Shown here one piece after another: positions 54,382 through 62,641 of a stretch of DNA of 64,000 nucleotides. Source of the DNA: Sphingobacteriales bacterium 50-39 (GTDB lineage: Bacteria; Bacteroidota; Bacteroidia; Chitinophagales; Chitinophagaceae); assembly GCA_001898505.1 (NCBI GenBank), contig MKTZ01000004.1, positions 62,001-126,000 of the forward strand, read 5' to 3'. Numbering within the stretch: the stretch's first letter is position 1; every line of letters begins with the position of its first letter. The notes under the pieces are model-generated. The model was not told the origin of the DNA and did not search any database. It saw only the letters and a list, made by a program, of their open reading frames with translations. A program made the position numbers and the translations under genes.

Positions 54382-55152
54382 ATGAAGGAAAAGATCATTA
54401 TTTCCGTCAGGGACCTGAAGAAAAATTATGGCGATTTCGAAGCCGTAAAGGGGATCAGCTTTGAGGTGAAAGAGGGCGAGATATTCGGCCTGCTGGGTCC
54501 CAATGGGGCGGGGAAATCCACCACATTGGAGATCATCGAGACGCTTAGGGAAAAGACCTCGGGTTCCGTCATGGTGGACGGCTATGACCTGGACAAGAAT
54601 CCGGAGCAGATAAAAAAGATCATCGGGGTACAATTGCAGACCTCCGGCTATTATCCGGGATTGAGCCTGACGGAGCTGATCGAGCTGTTCGGCGGCCTTT
54701 ACAATCGCAAGGTGCAGCCCATGAAGCTGCTGGATACCGTCAACCTCCGGGACAAGGCAAAAGCAAAGTTCAAGGAGCTCAGCGGAGGGCAGAAGCAACG
54801 TTTTTCCATCGCCACCACCCTTATCAACCAGCCCAGGATCATCTTTCTGGATGAGCCGACCACGGGTCTCGATCCGCAGGCCAGACGTAATCTCTGGGAC
54901 CTGATCACAGACATCCGGAGCAAGGGGACGACGGTGATTATCACCACGCATTATATGGACGAGGCGGAAATACTTTGTGACAGGGTAGCCATTGTCGACG
55001 CTGGCAGGATCATTGCATTGGATAGTCCCGACAAGCTGATCGACAGACTGGTGGCTACGGGGTTCGAGCGACCAAAAGAGGTAAAGAAGGCCAATCTGGA
55101 AGATGTGTTTATTCAGCTGACCGGACACGCATTACGGGAGGAAAATCACTAA
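54382..55152 (+). CDS. ABC transporter ATP-binding protein (ABC-2/NatA type)
   Basis: This is a 256-residue nucleotide-binding protein. Walker A is GPNGAGKST, the signature LSGGQKQRF, Walker B IIFLDEPTTGLDP and the switch His in TTHYMDEAE. The family drives ABC-2 type export (drugs, antibiotics, lipids). No cognate membrane permease gene is adjacent, so the partner is encoded elsewhere or the protein has lost it. It follows the CAP gene by 16 bases and precedes a YfiT-like gene by 13 bases. Confidence 0.9.
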   Translation: MKEKIIISVRDLKKNYGDFEAVKGISFEVKEGEIFGLLGPNGAGKSTTLEIIETLREKTSGSVMVDGYDLDKNPEQIKKIIGVQLQTSGYYPGLSLTELIELFGGLYNRKVQPMKLLDTVNLRDKAKAKFKELSGGQKQRFSIATTLINQPRIIFLDEPTTGLDPQARRNLWDLITDIRSKGTTVIITTHYMDEAEILCDRVAIVDAGRIIALDSPDKLIDRLVATGFERPKEVKKANLEDVFIQLTGHALREENH

Positions 55153-55165
55153 TTAAACCTTCAAT

Positions 55166-55705
55166 ATGAGCCAGACTATCAACACCGATCTTCGCTATCC
55201 CATCGGGAAATATGAGCCGCAGCCCTTTTCGGAAAAGCTACGGGATGAATGGCTCGCTGATATCAAATTCCTGCCGCAATTGCTGGAGAATGCGCTGCTC
55301 AACCTGGATGAATCGCAGCTGCAGACGCCCTATCGCGAGGGAGGATGGACCGTACAACAATTGGTGCATCACATCGCCGACAGCCATATGAATGGCTATA
55401 TACGCTGCAAGCTTTGTCTGACGGAAGACAAACCCACCATCAAGCCTTATGAGGAAAAGCTGTGGGCTACGCTGAAGGACGTAGAGAGTGTCCCTGTTAA
55501 TATTTCCATCACTTTATTATACGCCCTGCATACCCGCTGGCATGCTGCCCTTAGCGATCTGCCGCTGCATGACTGGCAGCGCAAGGTAGTACACCCGGCG
55601 GATAAGAAGGAAAGGACCTTATGGCATCTGCTAGGCACTTATGCCTGGCATGGGAAGCACCATGCAGCACATATTACATCCTTACGCGAGCGTAATGACT
55701 GGTAA
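55166..55705 (+). CDS. YfiT/DinB-family metal-dependent protein (bacillithiol-transferase-like)
   Basis: This 179-residue protein is of the DinB/YfiT four-helix-bundle superfamily. Likely metal ligands are His in VHHIADSHMN and the C-terminal WHGKHHAAHI. The family includes bacillithiol transferases, which conjugate a thiol to electrophiles. Whether this host makes bacillithiol is unknown. It probably sits in the same transcription unit as the ABC ATPase, 13 bases away, and its end overlaps a long in-frame extension of the Nudix gene, not the preferred start. Confidence 0.85.
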   Translation: MSQTINTDLRYPIGKYEPQPFSEKLRDEWLADIKFLPQLLENALLNLDESQLQTPYREGGWTVQQLVHHIADSHMNGYIRCKLCLTEDKPTIKPYEEKLWATLKDVESVPVNISITLLYALHTRWHAALSDLPLHDWQRKVVHPADKKERTLWHLLGTYAWHGKHHAAHITSLRERNDW

Positions 55706-55730
55706 AATAAGAAGCGCGGAAAAGAAAATT

Positions 55731-56288
55731 ATGAAAGACCTGAGCTGGAAGACGCTGTCTTCCGAATACCTGTACAAAGACACGTGGTTCACTATCCGTA
55801 AGGACACCTGCGAGACGCAGGAGGGAAAGATCGTCACGCCTTATTATGTATATGAGTTCCCTACCTGGGTCACGGCCCTGGCATTGACGACGGACGGGAA
55901 GGTGATCCTTGAGAGGCAATATCGTCATGCGTTGGGACAGACCAACTACGAGATACCCGGTGGCTGTGTGGACGATACCGATCCTTCTCTTGAGTTTGCC
56001 ATCCGACGGGAACTGATGGAAGAGACGGGATATGAGTTCGAGCAATTCGAGTATCTGGGGCGCACATCCTCCAACCCCTCCACCAATAACAATTGGATGC
56101 ATATGTACCTGGCTACCGGCGGGCGCAAGGTAAAGGAGCAGCAGCTGGATCATAATGAAGAAATAGAGATATATCTTTTTACCATCGACGAGCTGAAGCA
56201 GATGCTGCGGGACAATCAGATCATTCAAAGCATGCATGTTACGGCCATCTTCTATGCACTGGCCCGATTGGGAGAGGTGAAGTATTGA
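55731..56288 (+). CDS. Nudix hydrolase
   Basis: This protein has about 185 residues. A Nudix box is recognised in GGCVDDTDPSLEFAIRREL and MEETGY; the RE-x2-EE-x-G core is intact but the first Glu of the motif is replaced by Asp/Pro. Such proteins cleave nucleoside diphosphates linked to other groups, for example ADP-ribose. The ATG at 55731 is 25 bases after the YfiT gene; an alternative reading from 55641 would overlap it. No substrate can be set. Confidence 0.87.
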   Translation: MKDLSWKTLSSEYLYKDTWFTIRKDTCETQEGKIVTPYYVYEFPTWVTALALTTDGKVILERQYRHALGQTNYEIPGGCVDDTDPSLEFAIRRELMEETGYEFEQFEYLGRTSSNPSTNNNWMHMYLATGGRKVKEQQLDHNEEIEIYLFTIDELKQMLRDNQIIQSMHVTAIFYALARLGEVKY

Positions 56289-56315
56289 TACACAAGCTGT
56301 ATCGTAACCGGACAT

Positions 56316-56337
56316 ATCTACGATATTGTTCGTAGAT
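56316..56337 (+). promoter_or_regulatory. Dyad operator-like sequence upstream of FtsX-type permease
   Basis: ATCTACGA and TCGTAGAT are exact inverses around the 6-base spacer TATTGT, a 22-base dyad typical of a winged-helix dimer operator. It lies 70 bases before the permease start at 56407. Whether it is bound by a BlaI-, PadR- or other-type regulator cannot be told; no such gene is in the window. Confidence 0.45.
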
Positions 56338-56406
56338 TATCCCCTGATCTTCAAAAGGATATATCTCTGGCATTGTCCGTGTGATATTTTTCTCAAAACT
56401 GCGGGC

Positions 56407-58827
56407 ATGCTTAAACACTACATCCGGCTGGCTGGCCGGCATCTGGCCAAACAGAAGCTTCTTACGGGGATCAATATCGTCGGACTGTCCTTAGGACTGG
56501 CCTGTTGTATCCTTTTGATCCTGTATGGGGTCAATGAGCTGAATTACGACAACTGGCATGTGCATGCCGACAGGTTGTACCGGATAAATGAGGTTTGGAC
56601 ACGTGATGACGTGCAGCATGGCGAGGCGGGGTTGTATACGCCGCTAGGGCCTGCGATGAAGCAGGAATTCCCGGATGTAGTCGACTATACCCGTATCAGT
56701 TCCGGCAGCAGGGAGATCGTGCGGGTGAATGATCAGCTGATGGCTGCTTCCGTCACGTTTGCGGACCCGCAAATATTTTCTCTCTTTACTTTTCCGCTGA
56801 TCAAGGGTGATCCCGGTGCGGCCCTGAAATACCCCCATAACGTGGTCCTTACAAGGGATAAAGCCATGCAGCTGTTCGGCAGGCTGGATGTGGTGGGCCA
56901 GACCCTCGAAATAAAGAAAGATACGTTGTATGAGCCCTTCGTGGTAGCCGGGGTGGCGGAGAACATACCTGATAATTCCTCTATTCATTTTGATGTGCTG
57001 GGCAGCTATGAATATGCGCTGATGGGAGAGAGGGCAGCGTCCATCAACAACTGGCATATGACCTTTGGTGACCAGACCTTTGTGCTGCTGCGTCCCGGCA
57101 GCAGGCTGATGCAGGAGCCGAACAAGCTGCTGCAATTCCGGCTGAAGTATGCAGATGAAGCGGAGAAGGCGGAACTGAAAAAAAAGAAACAGGCGCCCGC
57201 CAATTTTGCGTTGCAGCCTGTGAAAGAGATGCATACCGACACCCGGATCGAGTGGGGACCTCCCGGCACTACCACCGACCCGAAGAATATCTGGATCATG
57301 CTGGCCATTGCGGCGGGTATCGTGCTGATAGCTTCCATCAATTTCACCACGTTGGCGATAGCACGGAGCGCCGGCAGGGCGAAGGAGGTGGGGGTGCGCA
57401 AGGTCATTGGCGGCAGAAGAGGGCAACTGATCTATCAATTTCTTACGGAGTCGGTGCTGTTGACCATACTTTCTGCTGTGTTGGGACTGATCCTGGCCTA
57501 TGCGCTGCTGCCCTGGTTCAACCAGCTGTCCGGGAAGACGCTGGTCCTGTCCTTTCATCGCTGGCCACAATTGATATGGATGCTGCTGGGGGTGGTGTTG
57601 CTCGTGGGCCTTATCGCGGGCAGTTATCCTGCGCTGGTGCTGTCCGGATTTAATGCGATAGCTGTGTTGAAGAATAAGGTCAGGCTGGGCGGAGAAAACC
57701 TTTTTACAAAGACGCTGGTTACCTTTCAATTCGTGATATCCATCGGACTGGTGGTAGCAACCCTGATCATTCTGCGACAGGTGGCTTATATGCGGGGTAA
57801 GGACCTGGGGCTTATCAAGGAAAATACCGTGGTCATCAATACCAGCGATGTGGACGGAAAGAAAATATATTCGTACATACGGCAAACGCTGATGTCGCGT
57901 CCCGAGGTGTTGGGTGTAGGGGCCACGCAAATGGGTTTGGGAGAGGGGCAGGGCTTTATGGGGGGAGGATATGACTTTAACGGGAAGAAGGATGGCGTTA
58001 TCGAATACCCTGTGGATACGGCTTTTATGGGTGTCATCGGAATGCGGCTGCTGGCCGGACGTAATTTCAGCAGTGACAGGAGCCTGGATACTGCCGGTGC
58101 GGTGGTTGTCAATGAGACGCTGGTAAAAAATGATCTGGGACTGGCACCAGCGGAAGCTATTGGGGTGCAGTTCAAAAGCATGTTTGGGGATGGACGCAAG
58201 ACTATCATTGGAGTAGTGAAGGATTTCAATTTCGAGAAACTGACGCGGCAGGTGCGTCCACAATTGTTCTTTATGCCGCCCGATCTTCGGCCCGAGCGCA
58301 TCTTTGTTCATCTTCGCGCGGGCGACCCTACCGCCACGCTGTCTGCGATACAGGCCGTCTGGAAAAGCGCTGTTCCGGAACTATCCCTGCGTTATAGCTT
58401 TCTGGATGAAGACCTGGACCGTTATTATAAGGCGGAGGCAAGATGGAGGGATATCATTGGCTGCGCAGGCGGCGTATCTATATTCCTTGCTTGTCTGGGG
58501 TTGTTTGGGCTGGCAGCGCTGACGGCTGTCAACCGGGTGAAGGAGATCGGTATCCGGAAGGTGCTGGGGGCTTCTGTATTGGAGATCATGCAGCTGTTGG
58601 TAGCTGGTTTTTTGAAGCTGGTGTTGCTGGCATCGCTGATAGCGTCGCCCCTGGCCTGGTATTTTATGAATAAATGGCTGCAGCAGTTTGCTTATCGTAT
58701 CGAGCCGGGCTGGTGGGTATTTGCGGCGACGGCGCTGACGGCTGTATGTGTGGCGGCTGTTACTATCGGGATGCAGGCTTTTAAAGCGGCGTCGGCCAAC
58801 CCTGTGAAGAATTTACGGGCGGAGTGA
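56407..58827 (+). CDS. FtsX/MacB-type ABC transporter permease
   Basis: This is an 806-residue membrane protein. An N-terminal helix (LLTGINIVGLSLGLACCILLI) and MacB_PCD periplasmic domain are followed by an FtsX domain with three helices (about 290-430). A second periplasmic domain and a second FtsX domain (about 680-806, with GIRKVLGASVLEIM) follow. Double FtsX permeases of this type are common in Bacteroidota as stand-alone proteins. They probably work with an ATPase of the MacB type. None is adjacent, the ATPase upstream being of ABC-2 type. The start at 56407 (MLKHYIRL) is family-like. Confidence 0.9.
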   Translation: MLKHYIRLAGRHLAKQKLLTGINIVGLSLGLACCILLILYGVNELNYDNWHVHADRLYRINEVWTRDDVQHGEAGLYTPLGPAMKQEFPDVVDYTRISSGSREIVRVNDQLMAASVTFADPQIFSLFTFPLIKGDPGAALKYPHNVVLTRDKAMQLFGRLDVVGQTLEIKKDTLYEPFVVAGVAENIPDNSSIHFDVLGSYEYALMGERAASINNWHMTFGDQTFVLLRPGSRLMQEPNKLLQFRLKYADEAEKAELKKKKQAPANFALQPVKEMHTDTRIEWGPPGTTTDPKNIWIMLAIAAGIVLIASINFTTLAIARSAGRAKEVGVRKVIGGRRGQLIYQFLTESVLLTILSAVLGLILAYALLPWFNQLSGKTLVLSFHRWPQLIWMLLGVVLLVGLIAGSYPALVLSGFNAIAVLKNKVRLGGENLFTKTLVTFQFVISIGLVVATLIILRQVAYMRGKDLGLIKENTVVINTSDVDGKKIYSYIRQTLMSRPEVLGVGATQMGLGEGQGFMGGGYDFNGKKDGVIEYPVDTAFMGVIGMRLLAGRNFSSDRSLDTAGAVVVNETLVKNDLGLAPAEAIGVQFKSMFGDGRKTIIGVVKDFNFEKLTRQVRPQLFFMPPDLRPERIFVHLRAGDPTATLSAIQAVWKSAVPELSLRYSFLDEDLDRYYKAEARWRDIIGCAGGVSIFLACLGLFGLAALTAVNRVKEIGIRKVLGASVLEIMQLLVAGFLKLVLLASLIASPLAWYFMNKWLQQFAYRIEPGWWVFAATALTAVCVAAVTIGMQAFKAASANPVKNLRAE

Positions 58828-58848
58828 GGCCCGGCCGGCCGGTGTGGG

Positions 58849-60135
58849 TCACACTTCTCCCACCACGAATACGCTGCCGCATACCAGGACGAGGTCCCGC
58901 GGCCTGGCGTGTGCTTTTGCCGCGCTGAGGGCTTCCATCACGTTGGGATAGGTCTTACCTTCCAACCCTTTTGACCTGGCTTTTTCAGACAACCTGTCTT
59001 CCGGCAGGGCGCGGGGAATGGATGCTTTAGTGAAATAATAGTAAGCTGTTTTGGGTAAGAGGGCCAGGGCCTGGTCGATGTCCTTATCGCCTACCATGCC
59101 CAGAACGATGTGAAGTTCTTCGTGATCGGAAAGCTCTATCTGGCGGGCCAGTTGTCGCATGCCGTCTGCATTATGCGCTACATCCAGTATAACGTCCGGG
59201 TGTTCGTGCACCAGCTCCCAGCGGCCATGCAGCCCCGTTAGTTTCTTTACATTCGCCAGACCCTTGTGAACGGCAGTCTGCTCCAATTTCCAGCCTAGGG
59301 CGCGCAGGCGGTGTACGGCTTCCAGTACTGTCAGCAAATTGCGGGTCTGATAAATACCAGGCAGGTCCAGGGTGTAGAACTCCTTATCATCGGCTGTAGG
59401 GCTTGTGCTGACCCCTGCGGTGAGGCGATGGCGCTGATAATTCCAGTCGGATATAAAACGCTGCTGGTCTGCAAAAGTGAGCGGGGCATTGTCCTCATGG
59501 GCGCGCTGTTCGAATACGGGAGCCGTTTCAGGATTATGCTCGCCTATGACCACGGGCGTATCTTTTTTGATGATGCCTGCTTTTTCAAATGCGATGGCCG
59601 GCAGGGTATTACCCAGCATATTCATGTGATCGAACCCGATGTTGGTGATGACGGAAAGCTCGGGATGGATGATATTGGTGCTGTCGAGCCTGCCGCCCAG
59701 CCCTACTTCAATGATGGCAATGTCCACTTTCTCTACGGCGAAATATTCGAAGGCCATGGCCACCGTCACTTCGAAAAAGGAGGGGTCCAGCGATTCGGAC
59801 AGAGGACGGATGCGCTGGACGAAGTCTACGATAAATGATTCTTTTATCATTTCACCATTGATCCTGATCCGTTCTCTAAAGTCTTTCAGGTGCGGAGAGG
59901 TATACAGGCCTGTGCGATAACCTGCGGACTGGAAGATAGCGGCGAGCATATGGCTGGTAGAGCCTTTGCCGTTGGTGCCGGCTATGTGTACGGAGGGAAA
60001 TCTTTTTTCGGGCCGGCCAAGGAATTCACTGAGCACGATGGTATTGGTGAGATCCTTCCGATAGGCGGCTGCGCCGATGCGACTGAACATGGGCAGCTTG
60101 CTAAATAGATAGTCCAATGTTTGCTGATAGTCCAT
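58849..60135 (-). CDS. folC: Bifunctional folylpolyglutamate synthase/dihydrofolate synthase
   Basis: This protein has about 428 residues of the Mur-ligase family. It has the ATP-binding P-loop AGTNGKGSTSHM (about 50), IGFDHMNMLGNT and LDVAHNADGM. FolC adds glutamates to folates and in many bacteria also makes dihydrofolate. The start at 60135 (MDYQQTLDYL) fits better than 60165. It converges with the FtsX gene across 21 bases and is last in a run of minus-strand genes with the TonB-like protein. Confidence 0.93.
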   Translation of the reverse strand: MDYQQTLDYLFSKLPMFSRIGAAAYRKDLTNTIVLSEFLGRPEKRFPSVHIAGTNGKGSTSHMLAAIFQSAGYRTGLYTSPHLKDFRERIRINGEMIKESFIVDFVQRIRPLSESLDPSFFEVTVAMAFEYFAVEKVDIAIIEVGLGGRLDSTNIIHPELSVITNIGFDHMNMLGNTLPAIAFEKAGIIKKDTPVVIGEHNPETAPVFEQRAHEDNAPLTFADQQRFISDWNYQRHRLTAGVSTSPTADDKEFYTLDLPGIYQTRNLLTVLEAVHRLRALGWKLEQTAVHKGLANVKKLTGLHGRWELVHEHPDVILDVAHNADGMRQLARQIELSDHEELHIVLGMVGDKDIDQALALLPKTAYYYFTKASIPRALPEDRLSEKARSKGLEGKTYPNVMEALSAAKAHARPRDLVLVCGSVFVVGEV

Positions 60136-60162
60136 CTGTCCATTTATTGGACAGCAAAGATA
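60136..60162 (-). promoter_or_regulatory. Dyad and -7 box before folC
   Basis: CTGTCCA and TGGACAG are exact inverses around TTTAT (60136-60154), next to the folC start codon. On the minus strand a TATCTTTG box (60155-60162) matches TAnnTTTG. The dyad could be an operator or the terminator of the upstream gene. There is no clear -33 element. Confidence 0.35.
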
Positions 60163-60172
60163 CAATTCCCTT

Positions 60173-60637
60173 TTACTCGATATCCATCATGGACACCCAA
60201 TAGGTGAGCATTTGCGCCTTGGTCCCTGTTATTGCCAGGGTGCCGATGCCCAGTATCGGGGTATCGCCTTTTTCGAATCCTTTGAATTCTTTTTCTTCTC
60301 CAATGGAGTGAGCAGTGGTCTTATCGATAATAGTCTCTCCGTGTAGGTTCAGCTCAATGTCGAAGGTGCCGCTCTTGCATACCAGGTGTATCTTGTCAGG
60401 GTCTTTCCCGTTGTTCATTTTTCGTATGAGTGAGAAATCATATTTGGAGCAGTCGAGTATGATGCCCAGGGCCGACCGGACCTTATAGTTCTGCGTGGTC
60501 TTATCTTTTGCATCCTTTGGTTTTGCATGGGAGTAATAGTCGTCCAGTATGATCTTTTGATAATCGGAGCGGTCAGAGGAAAGATTGGCAAAGGACAGGA
60601 TCGGTAGGACAAGACTAAACAGGAATTTAAAGTACAT
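60173..60637 (-). CDS. Hypothetical secreted 154-residue protein
   Basis: This protein begins with a signal peptide (FKFLFSLVLPILSFA). The mature part has a likely beta-sandwich character (VRSALGIILDCSKYDFSLI, IHLVCKSGTFDIELNLHG and TKAQMLTYWVSMMDIE). No family is recognised. It lies between the TonB-like gene and folC, 37 bases before folC, and is likely co-transcribed with one or both. The two Cys (in LDCSK and VCKSG) might form a disulfide in the periplasm. Confidence 0.65.
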   Translation of the reverse strand: MYFKFLFSLVLPILSFANLSSDRSDYQKIILDDYYSHAKPKDAKDKTTQNYKVRSALGIILDCSKYDFSLIRKMNNGKDPDKIHLVCKSGTFDIELNLHGETIIDKTTAHSIGEEKEFKGFEKGDTPILGIGTLAITGTKAQMLTYWVSMMDIE

Positions 60638-60702
60638 AGCAGGGGTTTATTGCCGGCTAAAATAGGCAGCCGGGATGGATTAAGCAATAATCTGCGTATA
60701 AA

Positions 60703-61578
60703 TTAATTATGCACCCGAAACTCAAAGACGATGGTTCCTACGGACTCACCGTCGCCGGGTGTAAATTTTACCAGTCTGGCCTTGCGAAGCGCGATGGCTT
60801 TCATAGAACCATCTGAGGTAGTGGAACCGCGTGGTTGATAGTCCGCGTCCACGACATTACCTGCCGCGTCTACGTGTACGTCTACGGCGACCTTGGCATT
60901 TTCATTAAAGTCGTCTGTGAAGGAAGGAGAACTGGCGACGCGGCGTCCATTGAGGCCTCTGGATATAATTGGCTTGCCATTGCCTCTTCCCCCGCCTGTA
61001 TAGTTGTTGGAATTGGGATTACCGCCGGGTGCGCCCTGATCGCCGTGACCGCCTGCGATACCCTGGTTGCCGCCTGGTTTGTAATCGTCGGCGTCATTGC
61101 CTCCTGTACCGTCGCCGTTGACGCCATGCATGAGGGCTTTTGGCTTTGGCTTGGGAGGAGTGGGGGTAGTTTCGGGCTGTTTGACGGGTTTGGCTGGTGT
61201 CTTCACCACGTCTTTATCGGGGATCTTTGTAGCATTGGGTTTTGTCACCGGGGCCTTCTTTACCACGGGGGCATCTTCCTTGTTGTTGTCGTCCGTCTCC
61301 ACGTCCTTGACTGCTTCTTTTGTTACCACGGCCTGTTTGGGCGGGGTATATTTTTCATGGTCCTGTGCAGAAGGTTTTCCCGGGAGATAGGGTTGATCGA
61401 CCCCCTGCCCCCGGTCGCTATTGCCGAGGTTGACCTCGATGCCTTCTTCGATGGGAGGTGGAGGTATTGTAGGAAGGGTCCAGCTGGTGATGAACAAAAG
61501 GATCACCAGCAATATGCAGACGCCCAGGGTATACCCTGTAGCCTTCATGTTCTTTTGGGATTCAAAGCTATCTGTCAT
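60703..61578 (-). CDS. TonB-like energy transducer
   Basis: This is a 291-residue protein. One N-terminal membrane helix (LGVCILLVILLFITSW, about 16-36) is followed by a long proline/lysine-rich stretch (for example PTPPKPKPKA) and a glycine/asparagine-rich segment. The C-terminal region resembles a TonB C-terminal domain (VAVDVHVDAAGNVVDADYQP and KARLVKFTPGDGES). TonB passes ion-motive energy to outer-membrane transporters such as SusC. ExbB/ExbD, which normally precede it, are absent in the window; upstream are a small membrane protein and a short-chain dehydrogenase. Confidence 0.85.
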   Translation of the reverse strand: MTDSFESQKNMKATGYTLGVCILLVILLFITSWTLPTIPPPPIEEGIEVNLGNSDRGQGVDQPYLPGKPSAQDHEKYTPPKQAVVTKEAVKDVETDDNNKEDAPVVKKAPVTKPNATKIPDKDVVKTPAKPVKQPETTPTPPKPKPKALMHGVNGDGTGGNDADDYKPGGNQGIAGGHGDQGAPGGNPNSNNYTGGGRGNGKPIISRGLNGRRVASSPSFTDDFNENAKVAVDVHVDAAGNVVDADYQPRGSTTSDGSMKAIALRKARLVKFTPGDGESVGTIVFEFRVHN

Positions 61579-61582
61579 ACGT

Positions 61583-61618
61583 GTTTGTATGGTCCGGGTA
61601 CTCCGGCCCCATACAAAC
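61583..61618 (-). promoter_or_regulatory. Hairpin immediately upstream of tonB-like start
   Basis: GTTTGTATGG (61583-61592) is inverted exactly as CCATACAAAC (61609-61618); an inner CCGG/CCGG pairing extends the stem. It ends 4 bases before the start codon of the tonB-like gene (minus strand). In RNA it would lie at the ribosome-binding region, so it may regulate translation, or it may be a DNA operator. Confidence 0.45.
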
Positions 61619-61687
61619 GTACAAATTATAGGCTAATTGCCGTTCCGGAACCACATAAAATGTTAATATTTAGTGGTTGGGGCTGTG

Positions 61688-61879
61688 CTATGAGCTTTTC
61701 TTGTATTTCATCGGGTAGTGCACGTCATAGGCCATTTCATAGCCAGCATTGGACACGACGGCTAGTCTCTTTTGGTGTCTTTTCTTATTTATGACGTAGA
61801 TAGCGGTAGCTGTGGCGGCTCCGGCCAGGAGGGTAACGAGGGCTGTGGTGGCGATAAGTTTTTTGTCCTTCGAATTCAT
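61688..61879 (-). CDS. Small single-helix membrane protein, 63 residues
   Basis: The protein begins MNSKDKKLIATTALVTLLAG, continuing through one membrane helix (about 8-29) and a basic C-terminal tail (KKRHQKRLAVVSNAGYEMAY, ending DVHYPMKYKKSS). It is like small membrane proteins of related species whose role is unknown. It lies on the minus strand between the tonB-like gene and the short-chain dehydrogenase. Confidence 0.6.
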   Translation of the reverse strand: MNSKDKKLIATTALVTLLAGAATATAIYVINKKRHQKRLAVVSNAGYEMAYDVHYPMKYKKSS

Positions 61880-61924
61880 ATTGTGATCTTTGGGGCATGC
61901 AGTGCAATCGGGGTGCCAAAAAAA

Positions 61925-62641
61925 TCATCCTATGCGATGATAGACGCTGCCGGGCATCCATTTGGCCAGTTTGGCTACCAGCCACCAGCGGCGGGTGATA
62001 TAGACCCTCCACCGTCTTTTTCGCAGTGCTTCCACGATCTGCCGGGCTGCTTTTTCCGGGGGAGAGACCCAAAATCTTTTTTCACCTTTTGCCATTTTGG
62101 TATCCACAAAGCCGGGTTGAATATCAGAGATATATACCGGCCAGCCGGCCTTTTTTGCTTTCATATGGAGACCTTCGAAATAAATGCTTTGGAAAGCCTT
62201 GCTGGCGCTGTAGGCGGGGGCGTGGCTATTGCCACGGATGCTGGCGATGGAGGAAGTGGTGGCCAGCTGTCCGCCGCCATTAATAACAAAGTATTGAAAT
62301 GTGAAATGAGTGATGGCAATGAAGCCATTGACATTTACATCTACCGTCTCCTTGTCTATCTTCCAGTCCAGGACATCGCTGACGTCGCCATAGCCTGCGT
62401 TGTAAATGAGCATGTCGAGCCCGTCCATTTTTTCGATGAGGGACTGAAGGTGGGTAATGCTTTGGGGAGATGTCACGTCAAAACATTCCGTGATGATGTG
62501 GTTGGGGAACTCCAGCTGTAGGGAATACAGCAGATCGTGCCGGCGGCCCGTGACACCTACCAAGTGGCCCTCACCGGCATAGATACGCGCCAGCTCCCTG
62601 CCTATGCCGGAGGTGGCTCCTATGATGATGATCTTCTTCAA
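61925..62641 (-). CDS. Short-chain dehydrogenase/reductase
   Basis: This 238-residue NAD(P)-dependent oxidoreductase has a Rossmann motif IIIGATSGIGRELARIYAG, NAG in LIYNAGYGD, catalytic Ser in ATTSSIASIRG and Tyr/Lys in YSASK. It has an extended C-terminus (ALRKRRWRVYITRRWWLVAK). SDRs act on many alcohols and sugars; the substrate is not known. It overlaps the radical SAM gene by 4 bases (ATGA on the minus strand), which suggests coupling. Confidence 0.9.
   Translation of the reverse strand: MKKIIIIGATSGIGRELARIYAGEGHLVGVTGRRHDLLYSLQLEFPNHIITECFDVTSPQSITHLQSLIEKMDGLDMLIYNAGYGDVSDVLDWKIDKETVDVNVNGFIAITHFTFQYFVINGGGQLATTSSIASIRGNSHAPAYSASKAFQSIYFEGLHMKAKKAGWPVYISDIQPGFVDTKMAKGEKRFWVSPPEKAARQIVEALRKRRWRVYITRRWWLVAKLAKWMPGSVYHRIG

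Noticed and set aside
56644-58311. 555-codon minus-strand open frame
   Set aside because: It lies fully antisense to the FtsX-type permease, whose domains are clear; the antisense translation is Pro/His/Gln-rich and without motifs.
60835-61794. Long plus-strand open frame of 319 codons
   Set aside because: It is antisense to the glycine/proline-rich part of the tonB-like gene, has no family features and spans the intergenic hairpin.
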